Assembly (NCBI RefSeq): GCF_018614055.1
Contig: NZ_JAGGPB010000014.1
Coordinates: 124,001 to 188,000 of the forward strand
DNA length: 64,000 nucleotides
Source: Streptomyces sp. ISL-98
GTDB lineage: Bacteria; Actinomycetota; Actinomycetes; Streptomycetales; Streptomycetaceae
Direction of reading: 5' to 3'
The position numbers were made by a program, and so were the translations under genes. How positions within the stretch are numbered: the first letter of the stretch is position 1; every line of letters begins with the position of its first letter. Of the stretch, positions 43,308 to 53,051 are shown piece by piece. Under the pieces are notes generated by a model. The model saw only the letters and a list, made by a program, of their open reading frames with translations. It was not told the DNA's origin and did no database searches.

Positions 43308-43589
43308 TCAGCTGACCAGACCGCCGGTCTTGAGCTGCTTCACGCTACCGGTGTTGCAGGCGGCGTAGTTGTTGCCGATGGTGGCGTGGATGACGCCACC
43401 CATCCACGGGGCGGCGCAGTTGAGGTCGGCGTACACGAGGGGCGCGCCGTTCTGGTTGATCAGGGCGTACTGCTTCCCCACCTCGACGTCTCCGAACTCA
43501 CGGCCGAAGTCTTCGGCCGCCATGGCCGGGCCGGCACCGGCGCCGACCACGGCGCCGACGGCGGCGAGGGTGATAAGGAGCTTGCGCAT
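43308..43589 (-). CDS. Small secreted protein, divergent paralogue A
   Basis: A 93-residue exported protein: MRKLLITLAAVGAVVG signal sequence with a likely cut after PAMAA. The mature part contains two cysteines (LNCAAPW, YAACNTG), probably one disulphide, and ends LKTGGLVS. The ATG at 43589 follows AAGGAGAA. The mature region is almost identical in sequence and in DNA to the divergent gene at 43836, making an inverted gene pair. It is not a chaplin or rodlin. Function unknown. Confidence 0.85.
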   Translation of the reverse strand: MRKLLITLAAVGAVVGAGAGPAMAAEDFGREFGDVEVGKQYALINQNGAPLVYADLNCAAPWMGGVIHATIGNNYAACNTGSVKQLKTGGLVS

Positions 43590-44128
43590 GAAGAGTTCTC
43601 CTTGGATTGAGCGCCAGGCCTCGGGGTTTCGAGCCGGCTCTGCCCCCAACAACGAGCCTGTCCAGGCCCGGTGGCGCGATCTCCCCCGGATGGCTCTAGA
43701 CGAAAAGCGCAGGACAGGGCCGTCCGAGTGACAGACAGTAACGGTTTGGTGGCGCACCGCGTTGTGGCTGGCGACCCTTCGGCCCGCCTGGTTTCTTTCC
43801 GACAAGGCCGACTCCTGACCGAAAGAGAACACCACATGCGCAAGCTCCTCATTGGCATCGCCGCCGCAGGCGCCATCCTCGGCGCCGTCAGCCCTGCCGT
43901 CGCAGCCGACGGATACGGGGGCAGCAACGGCAACGGCAACGGCAAGGGAAAGACGAAGGACTTCAGCCGCGAGTTCGGAGACGTCGAGGTCGACGAGCAG
44001 GCCGCCCTGATCAACCAGAACGGCGCGCCCCTCGTGTACGCCGACCTGAACTGCGCGGCTCCCTGGATGGGCGGCGTCATCCACGCCACCATCGGCAACC
44101 AGTACGCGGCCTGCAACACCGGCAAGGT
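43345..44128. repeat. Inverted repeat made by the two secreted-protein paralogues
   Basis: The segment 43345-43500 (read on the minus strand) and 43971-44128 (plus strand) encode the same mature block and share very high DNA identity, from GAGTTCGGAGACGTCGAGGT to GCCTGCAACACCGG. The unit spacing is about 470 nt. This is a recent inverted duplication or a pair kept alike by gene conversion. Confidence 0.8.
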
Positions 44129-44162
44129 CACGCAGGCCAAGACCGGCGGACTGATCAGCTAA
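43836..44162 (+). CDS. Small secreted protein, divergent paralogue B
   Basis: A 108-residue exported protein: signal MRKLLIGIAAAGAILG, cut near AVAA. It has a Gly/Asn-rich insertion (GGSNGNGNGKGK) absent from paralogue A, and then the same two-cysteine core (LNCAAPW ... YAACNTG) ending LKTGG-type AKTGGLIS. The ATG at 43836 is the only start before the signal. It is divergent from paralogue A with 246 nt between starts, and a strong terminator follows it. Function unknown. Confidence 0.85.
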   Translation: MRKLLIGIAAAGAILGAVSPAVAADGYGGSNGNGNGKGKTKDFSREFGDVEVDEQAALINQNGAPLVYADLNCAAPWMGGVIHATIGNQYAACNTGKVTQAKTGGLIS

Positions 44163-44201
44163 GAGCTGGTCCGACCCGCGGCAGTTCCTGCCCGCAAAGG
44201 T

Positions 44202-44248
44202 ATCGGCCACCCATCCACCCGTCTCGGGCGCGTGGATGGGTGGCCGAT
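44202..44248. terminator. Strong terminator between secreted-protein B and rtcB
   Basis: Perfect 17-bp stem (44202-44218 with 44232-44248) and a 13-nt loop, between two converging genes. Confidence 0.9.
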
Positions 44249-44307
44249 TGCGTGCCACGATCACACGAAGAGCAGCACAAGAAGAGCAGAGCCTCAGCCC
44301 TTGGCCC

Positions 44308-45501
44308 TCAGCCCTTCACGCAAATGACCTGCTTCAGCTTGGCGACGACCTCCACCAGGTCCCGCTGCTGGTCGATGACCCTCTCGATCGACTTGTACGC
44401 CCCCGGGATCTCGTCCACGACGCCCGAGTCCTTACGGCACTCCACGCCCCGCGTCTGCTCCTCCAGATCCCGCGTCGAGAAGCGCCGCTTCGCCGCACCA
44501 CGGCTCATCTTCCGGCCCGCCCCGTGCGAGGCCGAGTTGAACGACTTCTCGTTCCCCAGGCCCTTCACGATGTACGAACCCGTGCCCATGGACCCCGGAA
44601 TGATCCCGAAGTCGCCGGAGCCCGCCCGGATCGCGCCCTTGCGCGTCACCAGCAGGTCCATGCCGTCGTACCGCTCCTCCGCCACGTAGTTGTGGTGGCA
44701 GGAGATGACGGAATCGAAGGTCACCTTGGCCTTCCTGAACTCCCGCCGGACGACGTCCTGGAAGAGCCCCATCATGATCGAGCGGTTGTACTTCGCGTAC
44801 TCCTGCGCCCAGAAGAGGTCGCTCCGGTACGCCGCCATCTGCGGGGTGTCGGCTATGAAGACCGCCAGGTCACGGTCGATCAGACCCTGGTTGTGCGGCA
44901 GCTTCTGGGCCTCGCCGATGTGGAAGTCGGCGAGCTCCTTGCCGATGTTCCTGGAGCCGGAGTGCAGCATCAGCCAGACGGAACCCGACTCGTCGAGACA
45001 GAACTCGACGAAGTGGTTTCCTGATCCGAGCGTCCCCATCTGCTTCACGGCCCGCTCCTGACGGAACTTGACCGCATCCGCGATCCCGTCGAACCGCGCC
45101 CAGAAGTCGTCCCATCCCGCCGTCGGGAAGCCGTGCAGCCGTCCCGGATCGACCGGATCGTCGTGCATCCCCCGCCCCACCGGAATCGCCTGCTCGATCT
45201 TCGACCGCAGCCGCGAAAGATCACTGGGCAGGTCGTTCGCCGTCAGCGACGTCTTCACCGCCGACATTCCGCAGCCGATGTCGACGCCGACCGCCGCCGG
45301 GCAGACCGCCCCGTGCATGGCGATCACGGAGCCGACCGTCGCGCCCTTGCCGTAGTGGACGTCCGGCATGACCGCGAGGCCCTTGATCCAGGGCAGGGTG
45401 GCTACGTTCCGGAGCTGGTCCATCGCGCCGCTCTCGACCGTCGCCGGGTCCGCCCACATCCGGATCGGAACCTTCGCGCCAGGCACCTCTACATACGACA
45501 T
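44308..45501 (-). CDS. rtcB: RtcB-family RNA ligase
   Basis: A 397-residue GTP- and Mn-dependent RNA 3'-phosphate/5'-OH ligase. PDVHYGKGATVG and CPAAVGVDIGCGM hold the active-site Asp/Cys/His; LGSGNHFVEF, HSGSRNIGKEL and SCHHNYV complete the metal site; the guanylylated histidine should be in the SASHGAGRKMSR block. Archease or RtcA is not adjacent. The ATG is at 45501, divergent from a DUF3558 lipoprotein gene. It probably repairs or splices RNA. Confidence 0.95.
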   Translation of the reverse strand: MSYVEVPGAKVPIRMWADPATVESGAMDQLRNVATLPWIKGLAVMPDVHYGKGATVGSVIAMHGAVCPAAVGVDIGCGMSAVKTSLTANDLPSDLSRLRSKIEQAIPVGRGMHDDPVDPGRLHGFPTAGWDDFWARFDGIADAVKFRQERAVKQMGTLGSGNHFVEFCLDESGSVWLMLHSGSRNIGKELADFHIGEAQKLPHNQGLIDRDLAVFIADTPQMAAYRSDLFWAQEYAKYNRSIMMGLFQDVVRREFRKAKVTFDSVISCHHNYVAEERYDGMDLLVTRKGAIRAGSGDFGIIPGSMGTGSYIVKGLGNEKSFNSASHGAGRKMSRGAAKRRFSTRDLEEQTRGVECRKDSGVVDEIPGAYKSIERVIDQQRDLVEVVAKLKQVICVKG

Positions 45502-45662
45502 AACTACTCAATTCCCCCGAAATCTGATGAACCGCAAATCTGGCACCAAGCACCGCGAAAGAGACAGCGGACCGGCGTTCTGGCCAGTGCGTGCGATACA
45601 CATTGTGTCCACCGGCCGCCATCGAGCGGCAACCGATTTCCTATCGAAGGGAGCCTGGAACC

Positions 45663-46523
45663 GTGCAGCGAAAGGTGTACGTACCCGGCGTCGCGCTCCT
45701 CGCGGCGCTCGCCGCCGGCTGCACCGGCGGCTCCGGTACCGACGGCTCCACCGCCGACGCCAAGGCGGGCGAAACCAGCACGGCCGCCGCAGCCCCCGGC
45801 AAGTACCGCACGCTCCGCGAGCCCTGCGGCGCCGTCGACCGGGGCACGCTGCGCGACCTGCTCCCCGGCGCCGCGACGCTGCCCGAGGAACAGCGCGAGA
45901 AGGTGTACGCCGGTACGGCCGCCGTGACGTACGACACGGACCGGCGGGTCGCGTGCCGCTGGAAGGCGGACTCCCTGGACGCCACGCACCACCTCCTGGT
46001 CGACTTCGAGCGGGTCGTGTCGTACGACAGCGCGGTCAGCGACGACGACCGCGCCAAGGAGGTGTACGCGAGGCAGGAGACGGCGGCCGACCTTCCCTCC
46101 CCCACAGTGAGCGAGGAGGGCGAGGAAGGCTCATCGCCCGGCACCAGCACATCCCCCTCGACCTCGGCGTCCGAGCCCGCCAAAAAGGACGACGCGAAGG
46201 GCGACGCGAAAGACGACGCGAAGACCCAAGAGGGCGAATCAGGGTCCCCGAGCAGCCCTCCCGCCACCCCCGAGGGCCTCGAACCCCGCACCCTCGCCGG
46301 CCTCGGCGACTCCGCCTTCCTGAATGATGTCCTGGTCCGTTCCGGTTCGACCGCGCAGAGCCGTACCGTCAGCGTGGTCTTCCGTACCTCGAATGTGATC
46401 GTGACCGTCCAGTACAGCGCGCAGCCCGCGCTCACCACCGATGTCCCCGACAGCAAGGAACTGCAGGAGAAGACGCAGGCCGTGGCCCGCAACCTCGCCG
46501 AGCAGTTCAGCGATAGCGAATAG
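45663..46523 (+). CDS. DUF3558 lipoprotein
   Basis: A 286-residue lipoprotein: the signal VQRKVYVPGVALLAALAAGC ends in a lipobox (Cys near residue 20). A Ser/Pro/Glu/Lys-rich low-complexity insertion covers about residues 145-205. The flanking DUF3558-type fold has CGAVDR and RVACRW cysteines likely to form a disulphide. GTG at 45663 is the start; GGGAG is 9 nt upstream. Its function at the cell surface is unknown. A second DUF3558 gene follows after 27 nt. Confidence 0.85.
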   Translation: MQRKVYVPGVALLAALAAGCTGGSGTDGSTADAKAGETSTAAAAPGKYRTLREPCGAVDRGTLRDLLPGAATLPEEQREKVYAGTAAVTYDTDRRVACRWKADSLDATHHLLVDFERVVSYDSAVSDDDRAKEVYARQETAADLPSPTVSEEGEEGSSPGTSTSPSTSASEPAKKDDAKGDAKDDAKTQEGESGSPSSPPATPEGLEPRTLAGLGDSAFLNDVLVRSGSTAQSRTVSVVFRTSNVIVTVQYSAQPALTTDVPDSKELQEKTQAVARNLAEQFSDSE

Positions 46524-46550
46524 CGAACAGTCCCCATGAGCGAAGGAACC

Positions 46551-47255
46551 ATGCACCGATCAGCCCCGCGACTCTCTCGCGTTCTGGCCTGCGCAGCCGT
46601 CCCGGTGATGCTCGTCGCCGCCGGCTGCTCCTCGGACTCCGACGGCAAGAAGGACGCGTCCCCGTCCGCCAGTGCCTCGGCCTCGGCATCGCCGACCGTC
46701 AAGCCCGCCGCTTTCTCCAAGCTGCCCCAGCCGTGCAAGTCGATCAAGAAGAAGACGGTCGACTCGCTCGTGCCGGAGGCGAAGGACAAGTCCGGCACGG
46801 CCGACAAGTCGAACGACATCTCCACGCGCGGCGGCTGTTCCTGGAACGGCCTGGACAACAAGGGCGTGAAGGGATCCCAGTACCGCTGGCTGTCCGTCTC
46901 CTTCATGCGGTACGACTCCGACCAGGCCCGCGGCTCCGGCGACAAGCTCGCCGGTGAGTACTACGCGAGGCAGGTCGAGGCCACGACCGGGACCGACGGC
47001 GCGAAGAAGGTCAAGAACGCGCCCGCCGCAGGCATAGGCGACGAGGCGACGGCGGTCACGTACGACCTGCGGAAGACGGACGCGGACTTCAAGTACGCCA
47101 CGATTGTGACTCGTACCGAGAACGTGGTCGCCACCCTCGTCTACAACGGCGCCGGCTACCAGAGCGCCAAGTCCCCCGACGCCGCCGACCTGCTGAAGGA
47201 CGCTCAGAAGGCGGCCAAGGAGGTCGTGGCCTCGGTCGCCGCCGCCAATAAGTAG
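46551..47255 (+). CDS. DUF3558 lipoprotein, second copy
   Basis: A 234-residue lipoprotein with signal MHRSAPRLSRVLACAAV and lipobox AAGC (near residue 26). The DUF3558-type core has CKSIKKK and GGCSWNG cysteines, with a Ser/Ala spacer after the lipobox. The ATG at 46551 has AAGGA 5 nt upstream; an in-frame ATG at 46536 is less likely. It is a divergent paralogue of the preceding gene. A 10-bp hairpin terminator follows. Confidence 0.87.
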   Translation: MHRSAPRLSRVLACAAVPVMLVAAGCSSDSDGKKDASPSASASASASPTVKPAAFSKLPQPCKSIKKKTVDSLVPEAKDKSGTADKSNDISTRGGCSWNGLDNKGVKGSQYRWLSVSFMRYDSDQARGSGDKLAGEYYARQVEATTGTDGAKKVKNAPAAGIGDEATAVTYDLRKTDADFKYATIVTRTENVVATLVYNGAGYQSAKSPDAADLLKDAQKAAKEVVASVAAANK

Positions 47256-47300
47256 GGCGCGGCAGGAAGTAGTACGTACCGGCTGATTCCCGGCCAGTAC

Positions 47301-47335
47301 CGGAGCCCGGTCTTCCCCTTGAAGGCCGGGCTCCG
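47301..47335 (+). terminator. Terminator after the second DUF3558 gene
   Basis: CGGAGCCCGG (47301-47310) pairs with CCGGGCTCCG (47326-47335), with CTTC/GAAG extending the stem inside the loop. It lies 46 nt past the stop. Confidence 0.75.
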
Positions 47336-47414
47336 CCCGTACCCGCGCAACGCGGCCCGCACACATGTGCCAGGCTGACCCCCGCCAGGTTCCACGTACG
47401 GGAGGGGATCGCGG

Positions 47415-48650
47415 GTGGCCGCGATGCAGTTGACACGCACGCACCGCATATTGATCGGTGTTGTCGTCACCGGAGCGGTGATCATCGCCGCCATCGGTTT
47501 CGCGGGCTCGTACGCCGCGGTCCGCGAACTCGCGGAGGAGAAGGGCTTCGGCGACTTCTCGCTCGTCTTCCCCATCGGCATCGACGCGGGCATCTGCGTC
47601 CTGCTGGCCCTGGACCTGCTGCTGACCTGGATGCGGATCCCGTTCCCGCTGCTGCGTCAGACGGCGTGGCTGCTGACCGCCGCAACGATCGCCTTCAACG
47701 GCGCGGCGTCGTGGCCGGACCCACTGGGCGTCGGCATGCACGCCGTCATCCCGATCCTCTTCGTGGTCTCGGTCGAGGCGGCGCGGCACGCGGTCGGGCG
47801 GATCGCCGACATCACGGCCGACAAGCACATGGAGGGCGTACGCCTGACGCGCTGGCTCCTGTCGCCGGTGCCGACGTTCAAGCTGTGGCGGCGCATGAAG
47901 CTGTGGGAGCTCCGTTCGTACGAGCAGGTCATCAAGCTCGAGCAGGACCGCCTGATCTATCAGGCACGGCTCCAGGCCCAGTTCGGCCGGGGCTGGCGCC
48001 GCAAGGCACCCATCGAGTCGCTGATGCCGCTGCGGCTCGCGCGCTTCGGCGTACCGCTCGCGGAAACGGGCCCGGCGGGGCTGGCGGCGGCGGGCATAGA
48101 ACCGGCACTGCTTCCACCCGCTCCGCAGCTGGAGACGCAACCGCCGGCACAGGACCCACCGGTACTGACGCCCCAGCCCCAGCCCCAGCCGCAACCTGAG
48201 CTGGAAGCACCGCCGGAGGCCGTCGAACAACACGAGCAGGAGCTCCAGGAAGAGCCGCCGCAGGAGGGCCCCGGCTCGCACGAGAGCCCCTGGTTCGCGG
48301 CGCCGCAGGTGCAGCAGGAGCCGTACGACCCGCCGTACGCGGAGCCCGAGCCCGCACCGGTGATGGTCCCTGCGGGCCCCGGCCGGACGCGTCCGCTGGG
48401 CGGCATCCCGGGCCCGCGCCACGAGCACGACCCGGCGGAGTACGTCGACGAGCCCTCGCCCGAGGAGACGTACTACGGCGCGTTCCGCAAGTACCTCAGC
48501 GAGAACGGCACATTCCCAACGGCACGCCAGCTCGGCTCGTACCTCCAGGACCTGTACGCGGAGGCCCCGACCTCCGGCGAACTGGCCGAGTACACGAACC
48601 GCTTCCAGATCCGCTACCAGCAGGAACTGGACGCGGAACACATCGCCTGA
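47415..48650 (+). CDS. DUF2637 membrane protein
   Basis: A 411-residue protein with the DUF2637 N-terminal region: four membrane spans (about residues 10-32, 45-65, 72-92, 98-118) and an adjoining cytoplasmic stretch (LSPVPTFKLWRRMKLWE). A long Pro/Glu/Gln-rich linker (about 215-330) precedes a C-terminal globular segment (YYGAFRKYLSENGTFPTARQLG) that looks like a helix-turn-helix or DNA-binding region. The GTG at 47415 has GGGAGG upstream. Such proteins are often plasmid- or ICE-related (SpdB-like), but no transfer gene is near. Confidence 0.82.
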   Translation: MAAMQLTRTHRILIGVVVTGAVIIAAIGFAGSYAAVRELAEEKGFGDFSLVFPIGIDAGICVLLALDLLLTWMRIPFPLLRQTAWLLTAATIAFNGAASWPDPLGVGMHAVIPILFVVSVEAARHAVGRIADITADKHMEGVRLTRWLLSPVPTFKLWRRMKLWELRSYEQVIKLEQDRLIYQARLQAQFGRGWRRKAPIESLMPLRLARFGVPLAETGPAGLAAAGIEPALLPPAPQLETQPPAQDPPVLTPQPQPQPQPELEAPPEAVEQHEQELQEEPPQEGPGSHESPWFAAPQVQQEPYDPPYAEPEPAPVMVPAGPGRTRPLGGIPGPRHEHDPAEYVDEPSPEETYYGAFRKYLSENGTFPTARQLGSYLQDLYAEAPTSGELAEYTNRFQIRYQQELDAEHIA

Positions 48651-48757
48651 GCGCGTTGCTTGGACGCCCCGGACGCCCTACGGGCGTGTCCCCAGACGCC
48701 GGACGGGCTGAATTCTTTCAGCCGTGGAGGTCCCCCCTGGACGTAGTCCTTGGGGGA

Positions 48758-48834
48758 GTTTGAGGACCGGGGTCTGGGGCGGAGCCCCAGTTTCGGGAAG
48801 GGGCGGGGAGGGGAACTGCGCCGCAGGCAACCCG
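48758..48834. repeat. Dispersed intergenic repeat, copy 1
   Basis: A roughly 75-bp element starting GTTTGAGGACCGGGGTCTGG and including the hairpin CTGGGGC-GGA-GCCCCAG and TTTCGGGAAGGGGCGGGG. The second copy is at 58148-58222 with near identity over the first 57 bp. It lies in the 299-nt gap (48651-48949) after the DUF2637 gene, which otherwise has no supported gene. It may act as a terminator and is probably a species-wide repeat family. Confidence 0.8.
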
Positions 48835-48949
48835 CACCACACAACGCACCCGCACCCGCCACGCGAAAAGGGCCGCCCCCCGGCGCAACGCCAGGCAACG
48901 GCCCTCCGCAGGGTCACAGGCACCGGCACAGCGCCGGCGCCAAGACCCC

Positions 48950-50689
48950 CTACGCCCCCAAAAGCTTCCGCACCCGCTCCGCCCCCACCGCAAGCAGCAG
49001 CGTAGGCAGCCGCGGCCCGGTGTCGCGCCCGACCAGCAGCTGATACAGCAGCGCAAAGAACGACCGCTGCGCAACCTTCAGCTCCGGCGTCGGCTTCGCG
49101 TCCGGCGCCAGTCCCGCCATCACCTTCGGCACGCCGTAGACCAGCGTCGTAAGCCCGTCCAGCGACCAGTGCGAGTCGAGCCCTTCGACCAGCAGCCGCA
49201 GCGACTCCCGCCCCGCCTCGTCCAGCGAGCCCAGCGTCGCGACGTCCGGCTCGCTGCGCACAACCGTGCGCTGCTCCGCCGGAACCTGCGTAGTGATCCA
49301 GTTCTCCGCACGGTCGAGCCGCGGCCGCACCTCGTCCAGCGACGAGACCGGGTTCGCCGGGTCCAGCTCGCTCAGGATGCGCAGCGCCTGGTCCGCGTGC
49401 CCGGCGGTGATGTCCGCCACCGAGGCCAGCGTCCGGTACGGCAGCGGCCGCGGCGTGCGCGGCAGCTCACCGGCGGCGGTCCTGACCGCACGCGAGTACG
49501 CCGCAGCGTCCGCCGGCAGCACCGTGCCCTCGGCGACCTTCTTCTCCAGCGAGTCCCACTCGTCGTACAGCCGCTGGATCTCCTGGTCGAAGGCGATCTT
49601 GAAGGACTGGTTGGGCCGGCGCCGCGCGTACAGCCAGCGCAGCAGCGGCGCCTCCATGATCTTCAGCGCATCGGCAGGCGTAGGCACGCCGCCCTTCGAG
49701 GACGACATCTTCGCCATCCCGCTGATCCCCACGAACGCATACATCGGCCCGATCGGCTGTACCCCGCCGAAGACCTCGCGCACGATCTGGCCGCCCACCA
49801 CGAACGACGACCCCGGCGACGAGTGGTCGACACCGCTCGGCTCGAAGATCACGCCCTCGTACGCCCAGCGCATCGGCCAGTCGACCTTCCAGACCAGCTT
49901 GCCGCCGTTGAACTCACTCAGCAGCACGGTCTCGGAATGCCCACAGACACACACATACGACAGAGCAGTGCTCTCGTCGTCGTACGCGGTCACCGTAGTG
50001 AGGTCCTTGCCGCAGGCAGTGCAGTACGGCTTGTACGGGAAGTACCCCGCGCCGCCCCCACTGCCGTCGTCCTCGTCCGCCGCACCGGACCCCTCAGCGG
50101 CTTCCAGCTCGGCCTCGTCGACCGGCTTCTGCCCCTGCTTCTTGCCGGCGCCGGGCTTGACCTTCGTCCGGTACCGGTCGAGCACGGCGTCGATGTCACC
50201 GCGGTGCTTCATCGCGTGCAGGATCTGCTCGCGGTAGACCCCGCTCGTGTACTGCTCGGTCTGGCTGATCCCGTCGTACTCGACACCCAGCTCGTCGAGC
50301 GCCGCCGTCATGGCCGCCTTGAAGTGCTCGGCCCAGTTCGGGTACGCCGACCCGGCCGGTGCGGGCACCGACGTCAGCGGCTTGCCGATGTGCTCGGCCC
50401 ACGACTCGTCGATCCCCGGGACACCCGCCGGAACCTTCCGGTACCGGTCGTAGTCGTCCCACGAAATCAGGTGCCTGACCTCGTACCCACGCCGCCTGAC
50501 CTCGTCCGCGACGAGGTGCGGGGTCATGACCTCGCGGAGATTGCCCAGGTGAATGGGGCCCGACGGGGAAAGACCGGACGCGACGACGACCGGTTTCCCA
50601 GGCGCACGTCGCTCCGACTCGGCGATGACCTCGTCCGCGAAACGGGAGACCCAGTCGGTCTCGGTGCTGCTCTGAGCCACGGTCGGCAC
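48950..50689 (-). CDS. lysS: Lysyl-tRNA synthetase, class I
   Basis: A class I lysyl-tRNA synthetase of 579 residues, charging tRNA-Lys. PSGPIHLGN is the HIGH equivalent (about residues 38-46) and KMSSSKG the KMSKS loop. The zinc motif CTACG...CVCG is near residues 215-240. An acidic insertion sits before it. The GTG at 50689 (MPTVAQSS) has AAAGAAGGA close upstream; an ATG 36 nt earlier is an alternative. Class I rather than class II LysRS is a known feature of some actinobacteria. It is divergent from argS. Confidence 0.94.
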   Translation of the reverse strand: MPTVAQSSTETDWVSRFADEVIAESERRAPGKPVVVASGLSPSGPIHLGNLREVMTPHLVADEVRRRGYEVRHLISWDDYDRYRKVPAGVPGIDESWAEHIGKPLTSVPAPAGSAYPNWAEHFKAAMTAALDELGVEYDGISQTEQYTSGVYREQILHAMKHRGDIDAVLDRYRTKVKPGAGKKQGQKPVDEAELEAAEGSGAADEDDGSGGGAGYFPYKPYCTACGKDLTTVTAYDDESTALSYVCVCGHSETVLLSEFNGGKLVWKVDWPMRWAYEGVIFEPSGVDHSSPGSSFVVGGQIVREVFGGVQPIGPMYAFVGISGMAKMSSSKGGVPTPADALKIMEAPLLRWLYARRRPNQSFKIAFDQEIQRLYDEWDSLEKKVAEGTVLPADAAAYSRAVRTAAGELPRTPRPLPYRTLASVADITAGHADQALRILSELDPANPVSSLDEVRPRLDRAENWITTQVPAEQRTVVRSEPDVATLGSLDEAGRESLRLLVEGLDSHWSLDGLTTLVYGVPKVMAGLAPDAKPTPELKVAQRSFFALLYQLLVGRDTGPRLPTLLLAVGAERVRKLLGA

Positions 50690-50848
50690 GTCCTTCTTTC
50701 TTGCTTCATTCCCGAAAGCTGGCAACAGCCATTCTCCCAGACGAAACGAGCACGTCCGAGGTTGCCTTTATACGAGACGACTGGCCCCCACCCCCCATGA
50801 AATACTCACTCCACCAATCAACTTTCCTCTCAACAGGAACGGCAGCTC

Positions 50849-52609
50849 ATGGCCTCGGTCCATTCCCTCGCTTCGACCGTCAACCAGCGCGTCGCGGACG
50901 CCCTCTCGGCAGCCCTGCCGGAGGCCGGCGCCGCCGACCCGCTGCTGCGCCGAAGCGACCGGGCCGACTTCCAGGCCAACGGAATCCTTGCCCTCGCCAA
51001 GAAGGCCAAGGCGAACCCGCGCGAGCTGGCCGGCCAGGTCGTCGCCGCGCTCCCCGCCGGTGACGTGATCAAGGACATCGAGGTCTCCGGCCCCGGCTTC
51101 CTCAACATCACGATCACCGACCGGGCCATCATCGAGACCCTCGCGGCCCGCGCAGCCGACGACCGTCTCGGCGTGTCGCCGGCCGAGAAGCCCGGCACGA
51201 CCGTCATCGACTACGCCCAGCCGAACGTCGCCAAGGAGATGCACGTCGGCCACCTCCGCTCCGCCGTGATCGGCGCGGCCGTGGTCGAGATCCTGGAGTT
51301 CATGGGCGAGAAGGTCGTACGCCGCCACCACATCGGCGACTGGGGCACCCAGTTCGGCATGCTCATCCAGTACCTGATGGAGCACCCGCACGAGCTGGAC
51401 CACAAGGGCGGCGAGATCTCCGGCGAGGAGGCCATGTCGAACCTCAACCGGCTCTACAAGGCCGCGCGTGTCCTCTTCGACTCCGACGAGGAGTTCAAGG
51501 CCCGCTCGCGCGACCGCGTCGTGGCCCTCCAGTCGGGCGACGAGAAGACGCTGGAGCTCTGGCACCGCTTCGTCGACGAGTCGAAGATCTACTTCTACTC
51601 GGTCTTCGACAAGCTCGACATGGAGATCCACGACGAGGACGTCGTCGGCGAGTCCGGCTACAACCACATGCTCGACGAGACCTGCGACCTCCTGGAGGAG
51701 TCCGGCGTCGCCGTCCGCTCCGAGGGCGCGCTGTGTGTCTTCTTCGACGACATCAAGGGCCCGGACGGCAACCCGACCCCGCTGATCGTGAAGAAGTCGA
51801 ACGGCGGCTACGGCTACGCCGCCACCGACCTCTCCGCCGTCCGCGACCGCGTCAAGAACCTCGGTGCGACCACGCTGCTGTACGTCGTGGACGCCCGCCA
51901 GTCCCTGCACTTCCGGATGGTCTTCGAGACGGCCCGCCGGGCGGGCTGGCTGTACGGCGAGACCACCCAGGCGGTGCAGCTCGCCTTCGGCACGGTCCTC
52001 GGCAAGGACGGCAAGCCGTTCAAGACCCGTGAGGGCGAGACGGTGCGCCTGGTGGACCTCCTCGACGAGGCGATCGAGCGGGCGACGGCCGTCGTACGCG
52101 AGAAGGCGCAGGACCTCACGGAGGAGGAGATCGCCGAGCGCGCCACGCAGGTGGGCATCGGCGCGATCAAGTACGCGGACCTGTCCACGTCGGCGTCCCG
52201 CGACTACAAGTTCGACCTGGACCAGATGGTGTCCCTGAACGGTGACACGAGCGTCTACCTCCAGTACGCGTACGCCCGTATCCAGTCGATCCTCCGCAAG
52301 GCGGGCGACCGGAAGCCCGCAGCCCACCCGGATCTCGAACTGGCCCCGGCAGAGCGCGCACTCGGCCTGCACCTCGACCAGTTCGGGGAGACGCTGGCCG
52401 AGGTCGCGTCGTCGTACGAGCCGCACAAGCTGGCGGCGTACCTCTACCAGCTGGCGTCGCACTACACGACGTTCTACTCGGAGTGCCCGGTCCTCAAGGC
52501 CGAGACTCCGGAGCAGGTCGAGAACCGCCTCTTCCTGTGCGACCTGACGGCGCGCACGCTCAACAAGGGCATGGCACTCCTCGGCATCCGGACCCCCGAG
52601 CGCCTCTGA
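50849..52609 (+). CDS. argS: Arginyl-tRNA synthetase
   Basis: A 586-residue class I synthetase charging tRNA-Arg. The N-terminal Add1 domain is followed by the HIGH equivalent [14 protein letters not shown] (about residues 131-144) and [12 protein letters not shown]. The C-terminal anticodon-binding helical bundle ([19 protein letters not shown]) is typical. The ATG at 50849 follows AGGA at 9 nt. A 159-nt gap separates it from the divergent lysS. A 21-bp perfect terminator stem follows. Confidence 0.96.
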   Translation: MASVHSLASTVNQRVADALSAALPEAGAADPLLRRSDRADFQANGILALAKKAKANPRELAGQVVAALPAGDVIKDIEVSGPGFLNITITDRAIIETLAARAADDRLGVSPAEKPGTTVIDYAQPNVAKEMHVGHLRSAVIGAAVVEILEFMGEKVVRRHHIGDWGTQFGMLIQYLMEHPHELDHKGGEISGEEAMSNLNRLYKAARVLFDSDEEFKARSRDRVVALQSGDEKTLELWHRFVDESKIYFYSVFDKLDMEIHDEDVVGESGYNHMLDETCDLLEESGVAVRSEGALCVFFDDIKGPDGNPTPLIVKKSNGGYGYAATDLSAVRDRVKNLGATTLLYVVDARQSLHFRMVFETARRAGWLYGETTQAVQLAFGTVLGKDGKPFKTREGETVRLVDLLDEAIERATAVVREKAQDLTEEEIAERATQVGIGAIKYADLSTSASRDYKFDLDQMVSLNGDTSVYLQYAYARIQSILRKAGDRKPAAHPDLELAPAERALGLHLDQFGETLAEVASSYEPHKLAAYLYQLASHYTTFYSECPVLKAETPEQVENRLFLCDLTARTLNKGMALLGIRTPERL

Positions 52610-52634
52610 TCGCACGCACCAGCAAGCACCACAC

Positions 52635-52680
52635 ACGCGGAAGGCCCCCGCCGGTACACACCGGCGGGGGCCTTCCGCGT
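52635..52680. terminator. Very strong terminator after argS
   Basis: A perfect 21-bp stem (52635-52655 with 52660-52680) and an ACAC loop, 26 nt past the argS stop and 20 nt before the convergent DUF1876 stop. Suitable for both strands. Confidence 0.93.
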
Positions 52681-52699
52681 CGGGCCTCGGATCAGCGGC

Positions 52700-52969
52700 T
52701 CAGATCAACGGCTTCGACGGCTTGCCCCTGACTTCGTCTATCTCCGTGTGGGCCTTGCGGAGCATCTGCGAGGCGAGATCCATGAGCGCGCGTGCGCCCG
52801 CGATCTCTTCACCGACCCGTAGCTGCGGTGGGTCGGAGGGGTGACGCTGGGCGTTGCCGTGGGCGCGGAATTCCGTGCCGTCGGTGAGCCTCACCAGTGC
52901 GGCTGCTCTGGTCTTGTCACCCTCCTCCTGGAACTCCATTTCAACGTGCCATCCGACGAGTGTGTGCAT
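52700..52969 (-). CDS. DUF1876 small protein
   Basis: An 89-residue protein with the DUF1876 pattern: VGWHVEMEFQEEGDKTRAAALVRL, then RAHGNAQRHPSDP, then a helical ASQMLRKAHTEIDE. It has no Cys, signal or membrane segment. The ATG at 52969 follows GGAGG at 7 nt, so the call is solid. Family function is unknown; paralogues are common in streptomycetes. It is divergent from the imine-reductase-like gene across a palindrome-containing gap. Confidence 0.88.
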   Translation of the reverse strand: MHTLVGWHVEMEFQEEGDKTRAAALVRLTDGTEFRAHGNAQRHPSDPPQLRVGEEIAGARALMDLASQMLRKAHTEIDEVRGKPSKPLI

Positions 52970-53051
52970 GACGCCACCTCCAGTACGTCTTCCAGCGTGC
53001 GCCGCCGGAGCTCTGATCACCACTCCCAGCCGGTCGCTTACCAAAAGGTGT

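Noticed and set aside
47415..48650. DUF2637 gene as evidence for an integrative element
   Set aside because: Although SpdB-like proteins occur on mobile elements, there is no integrase, replication gene, att site or tRNA here, and neighbours are core genes.
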